Shown here: positions 34,989 to 43,992 of the stretch, piece after piece
Position numbering within the stretch: the stretch's first letter is position 1
How the letters are laid out: each line of letters starts with the position of its first letter
Assembly (NCBI GenBank): GCA_041399065.1
Contig: JAWKTN010000004.1
Location: 310,001-374,000 of the forward strand
DNA from: JAGQPD01 sp020426865
GTDB lineage: Bacteria > Planctomycetota > Planctomycetia > Pirellulales > Pirellulaceae
Direction of reading: 5' to 3'
DNA: 64,000 nt
Notes under the pieces: generated by a model
Database searches by the model: none
What the model was told of the DNA's origin: nothing
Seen by the model: the letters and a program-made list of their open reading frames with translations, nothing else
Program-made: the position numbers and the translations under genes

Positions 34989-36526
34989 AGCGGTTGTTTG
35001 CAGGCCACATCCCGTTCGCGGCTGTCTTAGCCTTACGATTCGCAATCGCCGGTGGCATCGCTTCCGCTTGGGAGCTGGCGGCCGCACAGGATGTGAAGAT
35101 CGGCTCGAAGACCTTTACTGAGTCGATTATCCTCAGCGAATGTGCCACGCATCTGGCGACCGATGCAGGAATTACCGCGCGGCATGTAAGGCAACTAGGT
35201 GGTACTCGCATCCTATGGTCGGCATTGCAGTCGGGGGAGATCGATCTCTACCCGGAGTACACCGGCACGATTCGCGAGGAGCTATTCAGCGGCGTTGCAC
35301 TGCCGACCGTCGAGGCGATGCGCGATAAGCTCGCTCAATCCGGTATCGGCATGACGCGTTCATTGGGTTTCAATAACACCTATGCACTCGGGATGAAAGA
35401 CGACACGGCCGAGCGCATGGGGATTCGAGCCGTTTCGGATCTCATCCGGTATCCGGATTTGAAGTTTGGGTTTAGCAGTGAGTTCATGGATCGTTCCGAC
35501 GGTTGGCCCGGCCTGCGCAGTCGCTATCAGTTGCCGCAAATGCAGGTTAAGGGGATGGAACATGCGCTGGCGTATCGGGGTCTGGACGCCCATCAATTGG
35601 ACGTGACGGATGTCTATTCGACCGACGCGAATATCGTCCTGCACGATTTACGAGTGCTCTCCGACGATCTCGGCTATTTCCCCGATTACAATGCCGTGTT
35701 TCTCTATCGGCAAGAACTGCAAGATCGATTGCCAGACTACGTGGCGCGATTGGAGTCGCTCGCGGGGATGATTGATGATTCAAGCATGTTGGACTTGAAT
35801 CAAAGAGTGGAATTGCAGCACGTGTCGGAGACCCGCGTCGCGGCAGAGTTTCTACGGGAGAAGCTCAATGTTGATGTCGAAGTGAACGAGGACGGCCGCA
35901 CGACGCGGATCCTCAAGACATCGCTGGCGCACCTGTGGCTGGTGGTAACATCGCTAACCGTGGCGATTTGCGTGGCGCTACCGTTGGGGATTATTGCGGC
36001 CAAATGGCCAGTTCAAGGTTGGTTCATTGTGGGAGCTGCCGAGATCGTACAGACGATTCCGGGCCTGGCCATGCTAGTGTTTTTGGGAGTCGGATTTGCC
36101 GCGGTACAACTGCCGTCCATTGGTTGGTTTCCCGTCGTTGTGGCGCTTTACCTCTATAGTCTTCTTCCCATCCTTCGCAATACAATGACGGGCCTGACCT
36201 CTGTCCCCAAGACACTATTGGAATCAGCGACCGCGTTGGGGTTGAGTAGCTGGTCGCGGTTGTGGCTGATCGAATTGCCGCTGGCATCGCGGTCAATTCT
36301 GGCTGGAATCAAGACGACAGCAGTGATCAACGTGGGCTACGCGGCACTTGGAGGATTGATCGGTGCTGGAGGGTACGGCCAGCCGATCATGACAGGATTG
36401 CGTTTGAACGATACAGGGTTGATGTTGGAGGGGGCAGTGCCTGCCGCGATCATGGCTCTGGCCGTGAAAACCGGGTTTGAATTACTAGAACGGGTCGTCG
36501 TGCCACGCGGACTGCGACTGAAGTGA
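34985..36526 (+). CDS. Fused osmoprotectant binding protein and permease
   Basis: The 513-aa product begins with a signal-like segment, then an OpuAC-type binding domain (about 35-300) with KIGSKTFTESIILSECATH and ALQSGEIDLYPEYTGTI. A permease domain follows from about 308, with five or so helices and the motifs AEIVQTIPGLAMLVFLG and TLLESATALGLSSWSRLWLIELPLA. Binding protein and permease are separate in most OpuC systems, and in many known fusions the permease comes first; here the binding domain is N-terminal. The conserved cage residues for betaine or choline were not checked, so the ligand (glycine betaine, choline, or a thiol as in EgtU) is open. Confidence 0.87.
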   Translation: MKRLFAGHIPFAAVLALRFAIAGGIASAWELAAAQDVKIGSKTFTESIILSECATHLATDAGITARHVRQLGGTRILWSALQSGEIDLYPEYTGTIREELFSGVALPTVEAMRDKLAQSGIGMTRSLGFNNTYALGMKDDTAERMGIRAVSDLIRYPDLKFGFSSEFMDRSDGWPGLRSRYQLPQMQVKGMEHALAYRGLDAHQLDVTDVYSTDANIVLHDLRVLSDDLGYFPDYNAVFLYRQELQDRLPDYVARLESLAGMIDDSSMLDLNQRVELQHVSETRVAAEFLREKLNVDVEVNEDGRTTRILKTSLAHLWLVVTSLTVAICVALPLGIIAAKWPVQGWFIVGAAEIVQTIPGLAMLVFLGVGFAAVQLPSIGWFPVVVALYLYSLLPILRNTMTGLTSVPKTLLESATALGLSSWSRLWLIELPLASRSILAGIKTTAVINVGYAALGGLIGAGGYGQPIMTGLRLNDTGLMLEGAVPAAIMALAVKTGFELLERVVVPRGLRLK

Positions 36527-36545
36527 TAACAGGGAGTTGTGGAAC

Positions 36546-37949
36546 GTGAAGATTACATTTCTCGGCGCCAATCGGCAGGTCACCGGATCGCGGTATTGTT
36601 TGGAAACCGATCGAGCTCGTGTGCTGATCGATTGCGGAATGTTCCAGGAGCGACCCTATCTGGACCGCAATTGGGCGACCTGCCCGGTGCCGGCCAGCGA
36701 CTTTGACGCCGTTGTGTTGACGCATGCGCATATCGACCACTGCGGATTGCTACCACGATTCGTCAAGGACGGATTCCACAACTCAATTTATTGCACGCGA
36801 CCGACCGCTGATTTAGTTGAAATTCTTCTCAAGGATGCCGCTCGCATCCAAGTGGAAGACGCGAAATACAAAGCCAAACGTCATCGCAAGGAAGGGCGGC
36901 AGGGAAAACACCCGCCAGTGCCGCTCTATGATGAACAGGATGCCGAAGCGACTTTGCCAGCTCTCCAAGGTGTGACTTACAACCAGCCTTGTCAAGTTGC
37001 TCCCGGGATGAGTGTCACCTTTCACGAGGCAGGACACATACTTGGTTCTTCGAGCTTGGAATTGAACGTCGACGACGGGACTGGTTCGACGAAACGCATC
37101 GTCTTTTCCGGCGACGTTGGGCAATGGAACAAGCCCATCATCCGTGATCCCGTTCCTGCCGTGAATACCGACTACTTGGTCATGGAATCGACATACGGTG
37201 ACTCGCTGCACGAAGATCATGGTGATATTGGCACACAACTGGCCGACGTTATCAATTCAACGATCCGCGATGGCGGCAACGTTATCATTCCGACTTTTGC
37301 CGTGGAACGCGCACAGGAACTAATGTACTACATCGGACAACTGGCTCATGATGATCGTATTCCCGATGTTCCCATCTTTCTCGACAGCCCTATGGCTGTG
37401 GATGTCACGGAGACATTCTATAAACATCGAGATGCATTCGACGAAGCCACGTGGAATGCCATCGGTTCCGGCAAGGCGCCGCTGAGGTTCCCCGGCCTGA
37501 GGCTTGTCCGTAGTACGGAAGACTCCAAACGGATCAATGAATTCGATCAGCCGTGCGTGATTATGTCGACCGCGGGTATGTGCAACGCGGGACGCATTAA
37601 GCATCATCTGCGACACAATATCGTTAGAGAGGAATGTGCGGTCGTGTTTGTAGGGTATCAAGGTGTCGGTACGTTGGGACGTGAGATCAAGGAGGGAAGC
37701 CGTGAGGTAAGAATCCACGGGCGAAGTTATCGCGTGCGCGCCAGGATTGCGTCGATCTACGGATTCTCAGGACATGGCGATCGCGACGATTTGCTGCGTT
37801 GGAGTGGCCAACTCGATCCGGCTCCCAAACACGTCTTTCTCACGCACGGCGAAGAACCTGTCGCGCTGGCCCTGGCCGATACGCTGCGCAACAAGCGAAA
37901 CTGGAATGTATCCGTTCCTCATTATCTGGAGTCATTCACGCTCGAATGA
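36546..37949 (+). CDS. Beta-CASP metallo-beta-lactamase-fold nuclease
   Basis: The 467-aa product has the MBL signature HAHIDH at residues 60-65, the later GEAGHILGSSSL-like motif (HEAGHILGSS), FSGDVGQWNKPI, the beta-CASP region IPTFAVERAQELMYYIGQL and DSPMAVDVT, and a C-terminal RMMBL segment with SGHGDRDDLLRW and FLTHGEEPVALAL. This is the layout of the CPSF73/Ysh1-like RNA-processing nucleases found in bacteria. The GTG at 36546 has GGGAG nine bases upstream. It lies ten or so bases after the transporter pair and directly before a repeat element and the large ATPase gene. RNA is the likely substrate, but this is from family only. Confidence 0.9.
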   Translation: MKITFLGANRQVTGSRYCLETDRARVLIDCGMFQERPYLDRNWATCPVPASDFDAVVLTHAHIDHCGLLPRFVKDGFHNSIYCTRPTADLVEILLKDAARIQVEDAKYKAKRHRKEGRQGKHPPVPLYDEQDAEATLPALQGVTYNQPCQVAPGMSVTFHEAGHILGSSSLELNVDDGTGSTKRIVFSGDVGQWNKPIIRDPVPAVNTDYLVMESTYGDSLHEDHGDIGTQLADVINSTIRDGGNVIIPTFAVERAQELMYYIGQLAHDDRIPDVPIFLDSPMAVDVTETFYKHRDAFDEATWNAIGSGKAPLRFPGLRLVRSTEDSKRINEFDQPCVIMSTAGMCNAGRIKHHLRHNIVREECAVVFVGYQGVGTLGREIKEGSREVRIHGRSYRVRARIASIYGFSGHGDRDDLLRWSGQLDPAPKHVFLTHGEEPVALALADTLRNKRNWNVSVPHYLESFTLE

Positions 37950-38555
37950 CCCCCACATAGCTCCGGCCGATCCCCAGGCCCACGAGCCACGCCTGGAATC
38001 TAGTACTCGGGCCGCACGCGATTAACCCCGGATCGGCGGAGCGATCCGCGTTGTGCCGCTGGTGCGACCCGAATCGCTCGGCCGTGTCCCACCGTGTTGG
38101 CGTTCTAACCCGTGTTGGCCGTGGATGAGCGAATTGTCGGGGCTTGGGACATACATAGCTCCGGCCGATCCCCAGGCCCACGAGCCACGCCTGGAATCTA
38201 GTACTCGGGCCGCACGCGATTAACCCGGGATCGGCGGAGCGATCCGCGTTGTGCCGCTGGTGCGTCCTGGCGAGCTGAAGACACGCATTGCAGCGGAATG
38301 GGCGGCAATCAATGTGGCCCGAATCGCTCGGCCGTGTCCCCCGGTGTTGGCGATCTAACCCGTGTTGGCCGTGGATGAGCGAATTGTTGGGGCTTGGGAC
38401 ACGGCCGGAGCTATGTGCTAGCACTGGCGGCAAAAAATGCACAGATCGGTGTAGGAGAAATGGGGTTGGTGGATTAAGTTAACCGGAGCGTGGTAGCCCG
38501 CACTGCGCCGATGGGGACGAACACGGACGTATTCGTAAATGACAAGGAGGATCAT
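37950..38555. other. Intergenic region between the nuclease and the large ATPase
   Basis: About 460 of these 606 bases are the repeat element described at 37954-38417. The remainder, to 38555, is the leader of the ATPase gene with its strong ribosome site AAGGAGG at 38544-38550. No gene is supported; open frames across the repeat are by-products of its GC content. Confidence 0.7.
37954..38417. mobile_element. MITE-like repeat, two direct copies with terminal inverted repeats
   Basis: Copy 1 (37955-38150, 196 bases) and copy 2 (38153-38400, 248 bases) are nearly identical in sequence. Copy 2 has an extra ~52-base block (about 38265-38316) and a few substitutions. ACATAGCTCCGGCCG opens both copies (37955 and 38153) and its exact reverse complement closes the array at 38402-38416; with one more base the outer pair is 16 bases, CACATAGCTCCGGCCG and CGGCCGGAGCTATGTG. 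Internal hairpins include GGATCG/CGATCC near 38031 and CCAGGC/GCCTGG near 37975. Copy 2 is thus a complete inverted-repeat-bounded unit of 264 bases and copy 1 lacks the right end. No transposase is present, so a non-autonomous element is likely. Confidence 0.65.
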
Positions 38556-41500
38556 GTGAAGGTATTTGACCTGCATCTTGAACGTTTTGGCAGCCGCTCG
38601 GACATGAGGTTGTCAGAGTTATCTGACGGAATGAACGTCGTTTACGGGCCAGCCGGGTCGGGTAAGGGGACGTTGATTCAGTTTCTGCGGTGGATGTTCT
38701 ACGGCCGCACAGATGAAACAACATTGGGTCGAGTGCCGGGGCCAACGGGACTGCACGGACGCATGCGCGTCATTCATAACGAGCAGGAAGGCTGGCTGGT
38801 TCGACACGACGATGTCGGGCATGTTGGACGTTTGGTTTGGGAGGGTGCATCTGGGTTCAAGGGGATCGGCGTTGCGGAAGGGGGGACGATGGAGCGAACG
38901 TTGCGTGCCGTCGCGCCCGGCAGTTACGATCGCACATTTTCGGTGGATTTCACGAAGCCGTTGGATGTCGAGCGTCTATTGGATTCGGCCCGGTCGCACG
39001 GGATTGAGTTGGATGGCTCATATGCCTCACAGCGGCGGATTGGAGAAATTGAACGAGAACTACATGAATTGCGCACGCGTACCTACGATCGGCAGGGAGA
39101 TCATTATTCGTTGGACAGCCTGCGATCTCGGCGTCAGCAATTGGCCGCACAGATTGACCGCGATTTGGTAGGGCATCGCGATCGTCGCACGGCGTTGGAC
39201 CAGGAATACGACGACCTGCATCGACAGATCACCGAGTTGGAGACATCCTTGGGCCCGCTGCGTCATCGATTGCGAGAAAAGGAAACCGCCATCGTGACGC
39301 GGGATCGTATGTTGGACGAGACCTTCCACGAGGCGGCGAAGGCGAAGGACGACTATCTGGAACAACGGCATACCCAGTTGGACACGATGGAAGTCCATCT
39401 GGGGCAATGGCGGTCCGTATTGGCCGATATACGCGAGCGGCGTCGTCGTGCCGAGGAAGAACTGCAGGCCAGACGCCATCGAATTCCCGTTTCGGACCTT
39501 GACCACCGGCACGTATCGGGTTGCCTGATCCGCCCGTTGGCTGACAAGATGGAAGCGCTGCAGCGGCATCTGGACGAATTGCATGGCCACGCGACTCTCA
39601 AGCATGGCTCGCCGTACGACTCGCATCGTTTCGATAACCCTCAATTCGATGTCCGCCACGGTCATCATCGTGACACTTCCGCCATGAGCGCGACGCTGCA
39701 GTCGGTCCGCGAGGAAATAGCGGAATTGTGTCAGCAGTTGCGAGATTATCGTGATCTCGACCAGTGGCACGCGATCTCTGATGAATTGCGGGAGCTCGAA
39801 CAATGTGAACAGGCGATGGAACGGTTGGTTCAGAGTCTCGAGCAACGGCGGGCTCGTTTGTCGGAAGAGATCGCCGAAGCAGAACGGTACGGTCTGTCGT
39901 TAGTCGTGCGCGAACAACACCGCGAGTGGGATGGAACATTACGCAATGAACTGCTGCCGTACGACATCGAGGCGGTGCCTTACGCATCGTTTGAATACGA
40001 TCTCGTGGATGCCCGAACGGACGAATGGTTGCGAGAGATGATTCGGGAACGCGACGCGTTGGCCCGCGAAGTCGATGCGTTGGAGTTTCGTTTGCGTGAC
40101 CTCGTCGAACGTCGTCGTCAACTCGAATGCCGACGTCAAGACATTCCGCAGGTTGTCGATGTGGAACCGCTTCGACGCGAGCTCCATGAAGTCGAACTCC
40201 GGATCGCCCAGCTCTCTGACCACGAACAGCGAGCGGAGCGTATCCGCCGTCTGGAAGATGAGTTGGCCGGCCTGCGAAATCACTACCATCCCTCGACGGT
40301 TATGACAGAAGCATCGGAATACCTGCGGCGGATGACCAGTGGTCGATACAGGCAGCTCGATTGGTCACTTCATCATGATCTTACGGTCCAGGATGTTCAT
40401 CAGTCCCAGCGTGTTGGGATGCAACGAGTTGGACGTAGCACTTTCGACCAGATCTATTTGTCACTCTGTCTGGCGTTGATCACGGCCTATCGACGCCAGC
40501 ACATTGACTTGCCGCTGGTGCTGAATGACGTTTTCGTCAACTTCGATGGCCAACGCACCGAAGAAACGGCGGATGTACTACAGGATTTTTCGCATCAGCA
40601 TCAGGTCCTGTTGTTTACTCGTCATCGCCACGTCGTCGATATGTTCCGTGCGCGGCACGCTCGTTGTCTCGAGTTGGACGATCATCTGGCCAACACGCAC
40701 ACCGTTAGTTACGCAGTGCATCCCGCACGCATTCACGAGACGGAACACGACGAAACGGATCGCGTATATTTCAGTCGAATACGCTCACGTCGAGAAGCAA
40801 GCCGAGTACGCAATCACGCGGCTCGCACGCCTTCCTCACCAGCGCGAGTTCGACCGGCGGCAGTCCGGACTGTAGGGCATGTCGTTTCCGAATTGACTCC
40901 GATTTCCACCTTGGGCTATTTCGATAACGCGGTTGCCGACCAACTCTCCGCATCGGGATTGACGACCTTGCGAAGCTTCCTCGAATCCGAGGCCGACGCT
41001 GTGTCACGTGATCTCCAGATGTTTGAAATCGCGTCGTCACGCATCCTTCACTGGCAGCGTGAACTGGCATTGCGTTGCTACGCGGCCGACCTCAGCGAAC
41101 TCGAGGCGCGGCTGCTGGTCTGCTGCGGGGTCGACGATCCCGACTCGCTCGCGGACTCCGACGCTGAAGCACTTTACGAACGAATCCGCAAGTACTTGGA
41201 TTCGGATCCTGGCGCCGAGCAATTCCGCAGCATCGGCGCGAGATTCGATCAAGGGTTAGTCGGGAGCTGGATTCAAGTGGCTCGACAGCGACGTACACAA
41301 TGGACGGGACGGCCCTGGCGATCGTATCGGCAGCGGAGCTCATCCAGTTCGTCGGTGCGTCCATCCGCCATTCCTGGCGATCAAGGTCAACGCGAATCCC
41401 GCCGAACGATTCGACGTCGACGCGTACGGCGCCAGCACGAGCCGGTCAAGCGTCAATCGTCGGCCGAACGTTCGACGACCGTTCGTATGGAGGGTCGGGG

Positions 41501-41942
41501 TGATCTGCGATTTTTCTTGGATTTGAACGACCCCTTGGAGGATGCACCGTCGATCGGTCCGAAAACGGCTCGGATGTTCGAAGAGATTGGGGTCTATTCC
41601 GTCCAGGACTTCCTCAGCCAAGTTCCCGAAAAAATGGCGGAACGAATCGACCACGCGAGGATCAACGCAGAAACGGTTCGACAGTGGCAATATCAAACAG
41701 AATTGGCATGTCGAATTCCCGAAGTGCGTGGACACGACGCGCAGATTCTGGTTGCCTGTGGTATCACGCGGGTCGAAGATCTGGCCACAATGACGGCCAA
41801 CACGTTGTGGGCCAAAGTCGACTCCCTGATGCAGACGAACGAGGGAAAACGCATCATCCGCAACGGAAACCCGCCGGACATCGAAGAGGTGACGAACTGG
41901 ATCCTCTGGTCCAAAAGCGCCAGAACGTTGCGGGCGGCCTAA
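38556..41942 (+). CDS. YhaN/SbcC-like ATPase fused to two DUF4332 domains
   Basis: The 1128-aa product starts at a GTG with AAGGAGG five bases upstream. Residues 1-200 are the N-terminal ABC-ATPase half (FDLHLERFGSR, Walker A GPAGSGKGT at 31-39, FSVDFTKPLDVERLL). Residues about 200-600 are long coiled coils rich in Arg, Glu, Leu and Gln. Residues 610-720 are the C-terminal ATPase half with GRSTFDQIYLSLCLALI (signature) and LPLVLNDVFVNFDGQR (Walker B, where Asn657 replaces the usual first Asp). Two DUF4332-type helix-hairpin-helix domains follow, about 780-910 and 985-1125, joined by an Arg/Ser/Gln-rich linker. YhaN/SbcC relatives act in DNA repair; a DNA-binding role of the tail is inference. 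A beta-CASP nuclease lies upstream beyond a repeat element. Confidence 0.85.
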   Translation: MKVFDLHLERFGSRSDMRLSELSDGMNVVYGPAGSGKGTLIQFLRWMFYGRTDETTLGRVPGPTGLHGRMRVIHNEQEGWLVRHDDVGHVGRLVWEGASGFKGIGVAEGGTMERTLRAVAPGSYDRTFSVDFTKPLDVERLLDSARSHGIELDGSYASQRRIGEIERELHELRTRTYDRQGDHYSLDSLRSRRQQLAAQIDRDLVGHRDRRTALDQEYDDLHRQITELETSLGPLRHRLREKETAIVTRDRMLDETFHEAAKAKDDYLEQRHTQLDTMEVHLGQWRSVLADIRERRRRAEEELQARRHRIPVSDLDHRHVSGCLIRPLADKMEALQRHLDELHGHATLKHGSPYDSHRFDNPQFDVRHGHHRDTSAMSATLQSVREEIAELCQQLRDYRDLDQWHAISDELRELEQCEQAMERLVQSLEQRRARLSEEIAEAERYGLSLVVREQHREWDGTLRNELLPYDIEAVPYASFEYDLVDARTDEWLREMIRERDALAREVDALEFRLRDLVERRRQLECRRQDIPQVVDVEPLRRELHEVELRIAQLSDHEQRAERIRRLEDELAGLRNHYHPSTVMTEASEYLRRMTSGRYRQLDWSLHHDLTVQDVHQSQRVGMQRVGRSTFDQIYLSLCLALITAYRRQHIDLPLVLNDVFVNFDGQRTEETADVLQDFSHQHQVLLFTRHRHVVDMFRARHARCLELDDHLANTHTVSYAVHPARIHETEHDETDRVYFSRIRSRREASRVRNHAARTPSSPARVRPAAVRTVGHVVSELTPISTLGYFDNAVADQLSASGLTTLRSFLESEADAVSRDLQMFEIASSRILHWQRELALRCYAADLSELEARLLVCCGVDDPDSLADSDAEALYERIRKYLDSDPGAEQFRSIGARFDQGLVGSWIQVARQRRTQWTGRPWRSYRQRSSSSSSVRPSAIPGDQGQRESRRTIRRRRVRRQHEPVKRQSSAERSTTVRMEGRGDLRFFLDLNDPLEDAPSIGPKTARMFEEIGVYSVQDFLSQVPEKMAERIDHARINAETVRQWQYQTELACRIPEVRGHDAQILVACGITRVEDLATMTANTLWAKVDSLMQTNEGKRIIRNGNPPDIEEVTNWILWSKSARTLRAA

Positions 41943-41984
41943 GGTACTTGTGCAGCAGCCTGCTGGTTAGATATTCTCTCTCTC

Positions 41985-42030
41985 GGGCGAGAGGGGCGGC
42001 CGACGTCGCACCTCTCGCCCCTTTTTTTTT
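41985..42030 (+). terminator. Intrinsic terminator after the ATPase gene
   Basis: GGGCGAGAGG (41985-41994) pairs perfectly with CCTCTCGCCC (42011-42020), with a 16-base loop, followed by a run of nine T (42022-42030). It lies 43 bases after the ATPase stop and 28 bases before the next gene, so that gene needs its own promoter or readthrough. Confidence 0.92.
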
Positions 42031-42057
42031 CCTGACCCTAACAAGGCAACCCGATCG

Positions 42058-43992
42058 ATGACTGTCGCCGTGCTCGTCAACAGTGCACAAGAAGCAACTC
42101 GAATGGTCCCCTGGGGAGCACGATTGGCTTGGGCACTGCAGACGGACTTGATGATTGTTCAGCCTGTGCGAAAATCCGGACCGCCAGGTGCGCGGCAATG
42201 GATCGAGCTCGATAGTCAAGATCCAAACGCCACCGACGAATCCCCGCGGCTGCTGACCGCAGTGAGCATGGCGCTGGAGCCATTCTGGTACTCGCCGCGC
42301 GACGACGACGATCCGGATGCGACCGCAGCTTCTTCATCGACCGATAGCAGCGAACGTCACCGCTTGCATGTATCCGTGCGAAAACTCGCGGCGGCATCAC
42401 CCGACAACGCTCTGGCAGAAGAAGTCCCAAAGCTGGCGATCGATCTTCTGTTAATTCCCTTGCAGGAACCGCTTCCGGAGCACCACGACGAATTGAAATG
42501 GGAACGACATCTCTTCCATCACGCTCCGTGTACGACGATGTATCTCCGAACGCTGCGTGACATTGATGATGTGTTCGACAACATTCTCATTCCGGCGGGT
42601 GGTGGACCGCATGCCGAAGTCGGCCTGCAACTAGCCGTTGAATTGGCAAAACTATACAACGTGACGATCACGGCGTTGTATGTCACACAAGATGTCGATG
42701 AAGTGTCACAGCATGTCGGCGAGCGAATGTTGCAGCGGATCGTCCGACGTGCGTTGGGGAAGGATGCAGACGACCGAATTCGGCTGCGAGTCGCCTTGGC
42801 GGACCATTTGCAGGATGGTATTAGCAACGTCCTGCCAGACGGTTACGATCTCGTGCTGATCGGTGCCACTTGGGAAGCCACAATTCGGAAACTGCTGTTT
42901 GGCACGGCCCGCGAAGATTCCAAAGGCGCGGGGCGAGTTGCCGCGTGGGGAGCGATTCGGGCACCAATTCCACTTCATAACCGCGTCCGCCAAGCCCTCG
43001 AACGATTCGTCGAGTCCCGCGTCCCCCAACTGGATCGCGAACAACGTGTGAAACTGGTCGAACGCGTCCAATCCAGTTCGCGCTGGGATTTTGACTTCAT
43101 GGCGCTGATCGCACTGTCGACGCTGATCGCTGCGATGGGGCTGGCACGCGACTCGGCGGCCGTCGTCATTGGTGCCATGCTGGTGGCACCGCTGATGACA
43201 CCCCTCGTCGGCGCCGGCCTGGCAATGGTGCAGGGCAATTACCTACTTATTCGCAACGCAGCACGTGCCGTGTTGTTTGGATTCTGCCTGGCCTTCGCGA
43301 TTGGGGTCTTCGTCGGCTATCTGCCAGGTGTCTACGTGACCGCGGAAATGCAGGGACGAGGTTCCCCAAATCTACTCGACCTGTCCGTCGCTTTCTTCAG
43401 TGGCGTGGCAGCATCGTACGCTCTGAGCCGCCCGAACCTTTCGTCGGCCTTGCCTGGAGTCGCCATCGCCGCCGCATTGGTCCCGCCTATTGCCACCGCG
43501 GGAATGTCGACTGCCTTGGGGGACTATCGCCTCGCCGTCGGCGCCCTGCTGCTGTTCCTTACCAATATCGTCGCCATCGTGCTCGGGACCGGGCTCAGCT
43601 TGCGAGCTGTGGGGATTCGCGACTCGCACCGCCATGGCACAGCTCCATCGTGGACACGTTACTTTCTCGGCTTCATCTTGGGAATCGCCATCATCTTAGC
43701 TGCGGTTGAGTCGTCATGGTCAGGCTTGGAGCGTCACGGTGTGTCCCGAAACTTCGTCCAATCGATCCAGGCTTGTGCACGGAAACATGTGGAGGATGCT
43801 GAAGTCATCGACGTCTCTACAACTCGCGAAAATGGTGAGCGTCGAGTCTTGGTGCACCTCAAATCTGCGACGCTCGATATCGATCCCCTGATCGACGAAG
43901 TAACCGCGATGGCCCGTGATCGCTATCCGAATCAGAACGTCAGCGTGCAATTCGAGATCACTCAAATCGTCTTGCGCAAGCCTAATCGATAG
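42058..43992 (+). CDS. USP-like and DUF389 membrane protein
   Basis: The 644-aa product has a cytoplasmic N-terminal half whose segment about 165-290 resembles a universal-stress-protein domain (DNILIPAGGGPHAEVGLQLAVELAK and DLVLIGATWEATIRKLLFG). From about 340 a DUF389 membrane domain follows with WDFDFMALIALSTLIAAMGL, DSAAVVIGAMLVAPLMTPL and about six helices (VGYLPG, SLRAVG). DUF389 proteins are uncharacterised; some are annotated as TIGR00341. The C-terminal ~90 residues are a soluble domain. The gene overlaps the convergent glycosyltransferase gene by 11 bases. Confidence 0.85.
   Translation: MTVAVLVNSAQEATRMVPWGARLAWALQTDLMIVQPVRKSGPPGARQWIELDSQDPNATDESPRLLTAVSMALEPFWYSPRDDDDPDATAASSSTDSSERHRLHVSVRKLAAASPDNALAEEVPKLAIDLLLIPLQEPLPEHHDELKWERHLFHHAPCTTMYLRTLRDIDDVFDNILIPAGGGPHAEVGLQLAVELAKLYNVTITALYVTQDVDEVSQHVGERMLQRIVRRALGKDADDRIRLRVALADHLQDGISNVLPDGYDLVLIGATWEATIRKLLFGTAREDSKGAGRVAAWGAIRAPIPLHNRVRQALERFVESRVPQLDREQRVKLVERVQSSSRWDFDFMALIALSTLIAAMGLARDSAAVVIGAMLVAPLMTPLVGAGLAMVQGNYLLIRNAARAVLFGFCLAFAIGVFVGYLPGVYVTAEMQGRGSPNLLDLSVAFFSGVAASYALSRPNLSSALPGVAIAAALVPPIATAGMSTALGDYRLAVGALLLFLTNIVAIVLGTGLSLRAVGIRDSHRHGTAPSWTRYFLGFILGIAIILAAVESSWSGLERHGVSRNFVQSIQACARKHVEDAEVIDVSTTRENGERRVLVHLKSATLDIDPLIDEVTAMARDRYPNQNVSVQFEITQIVLRKPNR

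Noticed and set aside
37936..38442. A 168-codon minus-strand frame through the repeat element
   Set aside because: It is internally repetitive because the DNA is, has no ribosome site, and covers the inverted-repeat-bounded element; treated as non-coding.
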